Source: Euprymna scolopes (taxonomy: Eukaryota; Mollusca; Cephalopoda; Sepiida; Sepiolidae). From it: DNA of 24,332 bases. Numbering within the stretch: position 1 is the stretch's first letter; every line of letters starts with the position of its first letter. The notes below the pieces were generated by a model. The model saw only the letters and a program-made list of their open reading frames with translations, was not told the origin of the DNA and searched no databases. Location: assembly GCA_024364805.1 (NCBI GenBank), contig CM044502.1, positions 68,444,242-68,468,573 of the forward strand. The letters are read 5' to 3'. Below are positions 19,495-24,332 of this stretch, one piece after another. The translations under genes were made by a program, and so were the position numbers.

Positions 19495-19914
19495 CTGAAG
19501 GAGAAAAAGAAACAAATATATAAAAAAGTCAGTAAAAATATTTTCTCAAAATTTATATATTTCATACAAGAAAAGTGTTATTGCTGTAAGTAAACATTTC
19601 AGTAGGACAAAATGATGAAACAACAAATATCAAGCATTTAAAACTTAGTAACAGATCCACAAAAAATATGAAACATTTTTTGCTTTTTTTTTTTTAATTA
19701 TAAAAAAAAAAAAAAAAGATTAAAAAAAATATTTTACATTTTTGTTTTGTTGATTTCCCATATCTCGGCAGTTTATTCTTGTTCTTTTATTTTGTGTTTC
19801 ATTTATACTTAAGTGACAGTTTCCTGTTCAATCCTAACTACGGGTACTGTTGATGATATAATAAAAATTACTTAAGATTTCTACCAGGTTAAATATGTAA
19901 GACTAAAGGATTTA
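19495..19914. other. AT-rich intron with facing T/A tracts
   Basis: At 19685-19730 a long T run and a long A run face each other around 'AATTAT', giving a possible snap-back. Nothing else is recognised. Confidence 0.5.
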
Positions 19915-20065
19915 GTTAAAAATTCTGTACAGATTCTTGAGTTTAACAAGACACACCCAAAAGGTCAACAGTTACATTAGCCGAAATGTTGTTAGAATAA
20001 CATTCAAAATGAAAATAGTAGTTTGAAAAATCTAAATAAATAATTCTTATCTATAAAAATTGTGA
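19915..20065 (+). repeat. Dispersed repeat R1, copy 3
   Basis: 'AATTCTGTACA', 'GAGTTTAACAAGACACACCC', 'AGCCGAAATGTTGTTAGAAT' and 'AACATTCAAAATGAAAATAG' follow the same order as the copy at 2092-2270. After GAAA, 'TGTT' and 'AACA' can pair across a short loop. Confidence 0.65.
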
Positions 20066-20857
20066 AACATCTTTGCTTCTGTCAGACTGTCTTGATTATC
20101 AACAAGCATTTCCTGTCGTTGCATTAATTAATTTTAATTAATTTTTATTCTTTTTTGCTCATTACACCAAGTGCTTTTGTGTCTTGCCTGAAGCAATTTC
20201 CATAAAAAACATGCATAAAATTCCCCATAAAAGACAATGGAAATGGCTTTGATTCTGTATGTGCCCCTCAATATGCCGAATCTTTATGTGCCCTCAACTC
20301 TAAGGTGATAGAAACTCGTCACAATTTTAAATATGTACATTCGCTCTTATGAAATTCAAAGCATATGCATAAGACTTTAATTCAAAGAGTTTTCCAAAAT
20401 TCCAGTTATTTCCAATTATTGTAGAAAACAAAACACAGTGGGTGGGGGAAATCAGTGAAAATAAGAAAAGAAAATAATATGGTGCTATGAATATAGTAAA
20501 AAAAACAACAAAAAACAATGTTCTTCATTAAAGGGTCAGTAATTAAATAAAGTATAATTAAATAGAATAGCAATTAAAATACAATGTTTTAATAACTGAC
20601 GACGATGATGTCTTCAACCAATTAAGATGAAATATGATTTACCAAAGGTGCTAATCTATGATTTTAACATCTGTTTATTATTTTCTTTATTTAAATTTTT
20701 TAATACATCAATTTCGAATTCAAACAATTCTCGTTTCTTCATAACAAAATAAGCTCTTTTACTCCTTGATTAACAGTTGAAAACAAATTTGTTTTATTGA
20801 AGTCACAGTTTCATTTTTCCATTGAAGCTCGTTGGTACAAAAAGTGGGTAATATTCA
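20066..20857. other. AT-rich DNA, nothing recognised
   Basis: Includes an AT palindrome near 20122 ('ATTAATTAATTTTAATTAAT'). No gene or classifiable repeat is seen. Confidence 0.5.
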
Positions 20858-21207
20858 TATAAGAAAAAAAGATTATAGAAGGCAGGACAATGCAAAGGTG
20901 TGACGGATAGACCTAAATTGACGCAATGCCATGCATGTGTGAAAGTTGAACACATGCCGGATGAAGGAAAGTCATCTTGAAATATAACATCACAGATAAA
21001 CCATCTAACTACCTGATGCAAGTAAGAATATCCTACATGTAAAATATTATATATAAAAAAGCATATGTCTATATGTATGGTTATACATATATACATGAAT
21101 TGGATCAATAAAAGTGAAACTGCATAGCTTAAATTGTGTCAGTTTGAGTGTATTCGTCAGACCTTTGCATTGTTCTACCTTCTATAAACTAAATTTCTTC
21201 TTATATA
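20858..21207. repeat. Inverted repeat, about 80-bp arms, 185-bp spacer
   Basis: The left arm is 20858-20935 and the right arm 21121-21207, in opposite orientation. The shared core, read outward, is 'ACCTTTGCATTGT.CT.CCTTCTATAA', preceded by 'GTCA.TTT' and 'CGTCA'. I estimate about 80-85% identity by eye. This could be the ends of a fold-back or MITE-type element, or two opposed copies of one short repeat. No target duplication was found. If transcribed as TMEM18 intron, it would fold into a long double-stranded stem. Confidence 0.8.
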
Positions 21208-21409
21208 CACTAAGCATTAAACAATACTTCAAGCAAACTACTTTAACTTATGGAAAATATTTATTTTATCAAAGGAAATTATTTATAATCGATTGTTAAA
21301 ACATTCTTATATTAGTTGAAAGTGAAAACGGTTTGGATTCAAAGAAGATAAATTTTTAGTGATGATCCATGCACGCATCTAACAAATCTGTGTTACAAAT
21401 TTGTGATGA

Positions 21410-21667
21410 GAAAAACTTTTGGCTAATAAAAAAAAAGCGACCAGCCAGAATCTGGGCTTCCATTTTGACAAATGTAAACGCCTCTTACATGCATGGGTAC
21501 ATGCTGAGAAAGCAGGTCACTTGAAATTCCAGAAAATTTATGCTATACCCACTCCAGTCAGTCAGGTTTTATGTTCAGATCATTTTCAAATAGACTTGCT
21601 ATGTGGTCCATCCAAAATAAAAGTTGATGTCTATATATTGAAATATATAGACAAGGAAAGAAATTAA
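21410..21667 (+). CDS. Open frame resembling a THAP zinc-finger domain (fragment)
   Basis: The frame is open from 21410 to the stop at 21665-21667 (about 85 codons, no ATG at a sensible place). The stretch LGFHFDKCKRLLHAWVHAEK, then HLKFQK, then VSQVLCSDHFQIDLL follows the THAP pattern: an F-H block, an invariant Trp, a Pro before the second metal pair and C-S-D-H-F (CX2H). The first Cys pair is not in this frame; a possible 'CVTN' lies just upstream, separated by stops. THAP domains bind DNA and occur in host regulators and in P-element-like transposases. This could be a decayed transposase end, a retrocopy or an exon of an unseen gene. It is antisense to TMEM18. Confidence 0.55.
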   Translation, partial: EKLLANKKKATSQNLGFHFDKCKRLLHAWVHAEKAGHLKFQKIYAIPTPVSQVLCSDHFQIDLLCGPSKIKVDVYILKYIDKERN

Positions 21668-21854
21668 AAGAGCTGGGTTTTTAAGCTTAATTTAATGGGC
21701 TTTTGTTTTTTCGAAGGGATTCTGTTGTTTTGATTAAAAATTTATTCCTTGTTAAAGAAACCAAGTTTTGTGTTAATTTCTCCAAATAAAACGTGATTTT
21801 GTTTGGAAAGAAAATCCCTTCCTTACAGCACTGACAGTGATAATATAATTGACT

Positions 21855-22010
21855 ATGCAGTTAGTGTCCATTTGTACTTGTCTTCTTATGAAGGCAGTTA
21901 GACACAAGGTCAGTTTGTAACATGGGAAAATCCAGCTCCTCAAACAAGGCTAATCTGGATTCAGACAAAATATGTTAAAATTTAGTAACCCAAATTCAGA
22001 TGAAGACAAT
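21855..22010 (+). repeat. Dispersed repeat R2, fullest copy
   Basis: This is the longest of four copies: 'GTACTTGTCTTCTTATGAAG', 'GCAGTTAGACACAAGGTCAG', 'GGGAAAATCCAGCTCCTCAA', 'TAGTAACCCAAATTCAGATG'. The other copies (2568, 13975, 19257) cover different parts of it, all on the plus strand. No ORF and no tRNA-like head were recognised. Confidence 0.55.
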
Positions 22011-22970
22011 CATGGCCTGTGCAATGAATGCATACAAAGTTCACAAAGACAGAAATATTTCATTTGTTTGGGAATGGGTAATCGATTGTTTTAAAATCGA
22101 CCATTCTTAAAAAATCTCAGCTAATTATAAATGCACCTTTATGATAAATCTGTAGACAAAGCACAAGTCAAATTCTTGAAAACATTTCAATAAAAACTAA
22201 TCAGTAGCAGTGGCATGATAGATCTATTTGGTTTGTATATAGACGTGCAATATCTTGCAGTATGTTTGGTTGTGATTAGGCTCGGCGCATGTGGTGATGC
22301 CAAGATTTATGTAACTGCATAAGCAAAAGAATGCTTTTGTATAGATTCAACTTCAATTCCTGATTAGAGTTTGGCACCAAAGATAATTCAATTCCCAATA
22401 AGACTTCATGATATCAAGATGTCCTATCCTGCTCTCATCCTTCTCCTGGAGTGGCCAGACAAAATAAAACTCCAGAATATCACATTCTGTCTTTAGTAAA
22501 AGCCAACCTGCCAAACAACTCTTTATATTCCAGTGTTCCCGCTGAATAAAATTGATTTATACTTTAGTGGAGATAGAAGTGGGTAATCCTTTTCTTATTC
22601 AATATTCAACTCAAAACAATAAATGTCCAGATATGGCTAACTACCAAATGCCTGTCTTCATCTTGGCATTCTTCCAACCAATATATAACTAAAAATCTTT
22701 GGAAAGAGAATTGAAATAAAAGACAACAATTAAAAACTGAAATAAAAGTCGTTAGTTTTTACATCTTATAATATCAAGTTCAAAAGATTCATGACATTGA
22801 TATGCACTTAATTCACTTCTATTTCTAAAATTACAATTAAAGGTGTACATTATGCGTAAATATGTAATTTAATATCAAATTTGTTCTAAGGAAACTTTTT
22901 GTCGTCTCTATAATTTTTCCATCTATAAAAAAAAAAAATTATTACAGCAATAACATAACACATAACGTAA
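22011..22970. other. DNA without recognised gene
   Basis: Somewhat less AT-biased stretches (for example 22200-22500) may be old repeats, but I could not place them. Confidence 0.5.
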
Positions 22971-22974
22971 CATG

Positions 22975-23303
22975 TGGTCACAGCCGAGATTGAATTCACT
23001 ACACGAGTTTGTAGTGTAATCCAAATCTTGTCTGTAGCTGAATTCTTTATGCTTTGCTTGAGCTCAACGGTATTTATTATCGTGATGCCATCACTAGATG
23101 AGTGACCTACCACAGCTTAAGAGAGGCCCATCTATCCTTGAGAGAAGGATAGACCGCGCCAGTTTCTCAACCTGGTATTTTACCTCACAGTACATACAGT
23201 GCCTCGCCTTCCCAAATGGTCACCCATCTGATACTGACCAGGCTCGACTTCAGTGATCTGATGAGAACCGGTGTGTCAACGTGATTGTGCCGCAATAGAA
23301 GCA
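22975..23303 (-). mobile_element. 5S-rRNA-derived SINE, well-preserved head
   Basis: On the minus strand, from 23303 to about 23195, the DNA follows an animal 5S rRNA from near its start to its end. It reads 'TGCGGCACAATCACGTTGAC' (5S: ACGGCCATACCACCCTGAA), 'CGGTTCTCATCAGATCACTG' (CGATCTCGTCTGATCTCGG), 'AAGTCGAGCCTGGTCAGTA' (box A to box C), 'GATGGGTGACCATTTGGGAA' and 'GGCACTGTATG'. A short internal deletion removes about six bases of box A/IE DNA. The body continues with a perfect 9-bp hairpin (23131-23153) and a second hairpin, CACTACA-6-TGTAGTG (22997-23016), next to 'ATTCAATCTCGG'. The downstream limit is uncertain. 5S-headed SINEs (SINE3 type) are known in animals. Confidence 0.82.
23131..23153. 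repeat. Perfect 9-bp hairpin in the SINE body
   Basis: TCTATCCTT, loop GAGAG, AAGGATAGA. It lies about 45 nt downstream of the 5S-like head on the SINE strand, so an RNA from the SINE would carry this stem. Confidence 0.9.
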
Positions 23304-23379
23304 CAGATGTCACATAAATTCAATATGGTCACACTACCTGCTAATACCTGATGCATGCTTTCTGAACATTATCAGTTGA

Positions 23380-23549
23380 TTTTATTCAATATCGTAAATT
23401 CCTATATTTCCAAGTGGTAGTAAGATACTTACTTGGTCATTATTTTCTACTCTTACTCTCCCAGATGAGACTGGGAACTTTGATACATTTGACAAGTTTT
23501 TCACAACTACGCCATCTGTGTTTACTTTCTTATTCCATACATTTAACAT
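23380..23549 (-). other. Short open frame with donor-like site, unrecognised
   Basis: From an ATG at 23549 the minus strand is open for about 55 codons: MLNVWNKKVNTDGVVVKNLS, NVSKFPVSSGRVRVENNDQ, then VSILLPLGNIG. At codon 39 the sequence CAA|GTAAGT is a consensus splice donor (exon end 23433). The composition is more protein-like than that of neighbouring frames. I do not recognise the family. It could be a small exon, part of an unclassified repeat or chance. It is not the missing TMEM18 segment. Confidence 0.3.
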
Positions 23550-23704
23550 TCACTCAGTACAGCTACCCAATGTAAATACTCTTTCTGTCAGAATCCATTA
23601 TTAAGTTTCAGTCAATTTAATTGACTGTTCACATAAATTTATAAAATTAAGGAAATTTTGAACACTTATTGAGAACTAAATAACAAGGCATCATCCAATA
23701 ACCA

Positions 23705-23922
23705 AATCAGATAACAAAAACAATCACATAACTAAGTCACAATCACATAACTAAGTCACAATCACATAACTAAGTCACAATCACATAACTAAGTCACAAT
23801 CACATAACAAAAACAATCACATAACTAAGTCACAATCACATAACAAAAACAATCACATAACTAAGTCACAATCACATAACAAAAACAAACACATAACTAA
23901 GTCACAATCACATAACAAAAAC
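23705..23922. repeat. Minisatellite of two interleaved unit types (19 and 17 bp)
   Basis: Unit A is AATCACATAACTAAGTCAC (19 bp) and unit B is AATCACATAACAAAAAC (17 bp). The array is exactly B'-A-A-A-A-B-A-B-A-B-A'-B, twelve units without spacers. The first B has one change (CAGATAAC) and one A starts AAACAC. The 36-bp A-B pair is repeated four times at the right end. It lies just upstream of the short open frame on the minus strand. Confidence 0.95.
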
Positions 23923-24332
23923 TTCAAATCTAACGAACACTGAAAATAATATCTACCCTCGTACGTTTACTTCTGCTTCAATGAAGTAATCAGATATCAT
24001 GACCGACACCCCTAAATGCTTATTCACTTTTTTTTATTCTAATCATCATTGTCGTCATCACCATCACCGTTTGTTTAGAATTTTACGCAAAATTATTAAA
24101 ATATTTTTAAAAATGTAACAATTAACGTCATTACATTACGGAAGGGGTGGTGGTTGAGGACTTTCATTCATTTTATTCTCACATTTCCAAGTTTCAACCA
24201 TTACAAAAAATAAACATCTTATTTAGGTCACCAAAATTATTTCATATACGACACACATTATATATTTTTCTTCATGTGTGTTATAGACATGTGTTTATCA
24301 GTTAATGCATGGGTACTTATGAAAAATGCTGA
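23923..24332. other. AT-rich DNA, nothing recognised
   Basis: Includes a short run of CAT/CGT-type trinucleotides near 24042-24070. No gene is seen. Confidence 0.55.

Noticed and set aside
20803-21108. 101-residue minus-strand frame as a gene
   Set aside because: Its most protein-like part (HCVNLGLSVTPLHCPAFYN) is one arm of the inverted repeat and is mirrored at 21114-21299.
22886-23113. 75-residue minus-strand frame with a hydrophobic segment
   Set aside because: It lies mostly within or next to the body of the 5S-headed SINE. The apparent membrane segment is AT-rich tail sequence.
23195-23303. A functional 5S rRNA gene
   Set aside because: It has many substitutions, a deletion in the box A region, no T-run terminator directly after, and fusion to a SINE body.
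23705-23922. CRISPR array
   Set aside because: The units are directly adjacent, have no unique spacers and lie in an animal-type genome; it is a minisatellite.
1-24332. Retrovirus-like, LTR or Polinton copies
   Set aside because: No gag, protease, integrase, envelope or capsid motif and no paired long terminal repeats were recognised. All reverse transcriptase traces fit non-LTR elements.

Overview
The window looks like intronic and intergenic DNA of a large, AT-rich, repeat-laden animal genome. It has spliced exons with GT-AG borders and no bacterial-style gene packing. It also carries several fossil non-LTR retrotransposon (LINE) families, SINE-like copies, DNA-transposon remnants and one assembly gap (12114-12286). 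The mix of Tx1-type LINEs, a 5S-rRNA-headed SINE and many short dispersed repeats suggests a mollusc, most likely a cephalopod such as an octopus. That assignment is inference; no species-diagnostic gene is complete here.

The only convincing host gene is the 3' part of TMEM18 on the minus strand. Three coding exons (19494-19440, 16153-16060, 10945-10760) have matching phases and good splice sites. Spliced, they give the conserved C-terminal half of this nuclear-envelope membrane protein, including the hallmark FSK.QYFDSRG.FIS block. The 5' exons are not seen and probably lie beyond 24332. About 5.1 kb and 3.3 kb of intron separate the exons, and these introns hold most of the repeats to the right of 10.9 kb.

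From left to right: 1-1.7 kb is featureless AT-rich DNA. 1.7-2.7 kb holds short dispersed repeats (families called R1 and R2 here). 3.0-5.4 kb is a decayed Tx1-clade LINE (minus). 6.5-8.74 kb is a decayed LINE with a C-terminal CCHC finger and restriction-like endonuclease (minus). 8.8-9.95 kb is a nest of a worn 5S-headed SINE, a Helitron-like fragment and a third LINE (plus). 9.99-10.3 kb holds a 28-bp-stem hairpin and a hAT-like MITE. 10.4-10.95 kb is the TMEM18 3' UTR and last exon. 11-16 kb is intron with three LINE tails, SINE-like pieces and the gap. 16.5-17.43 kb holds two head-to-tail copies of a Helitron-like element, each with a tRNA-like segment. 17.64-17.99 kb is another LINE tail. 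19.4-19.5 kb is the TMEM18 exon. 20.86-21.2 kb is an 80-bp inverted repeat. 21.4-21.67 kb has an open frame resembling a THAP domain. 22.97-23.3 kb is a well-preserved 5S-rRNA-derived SINE. 23.7-23.92 kb is a minisatellite built from two alternating unit types.

Family names come from recognised protein or RNA motifs, without database searches. No retrovirus-like, LTR or Polinton copy was recognised.
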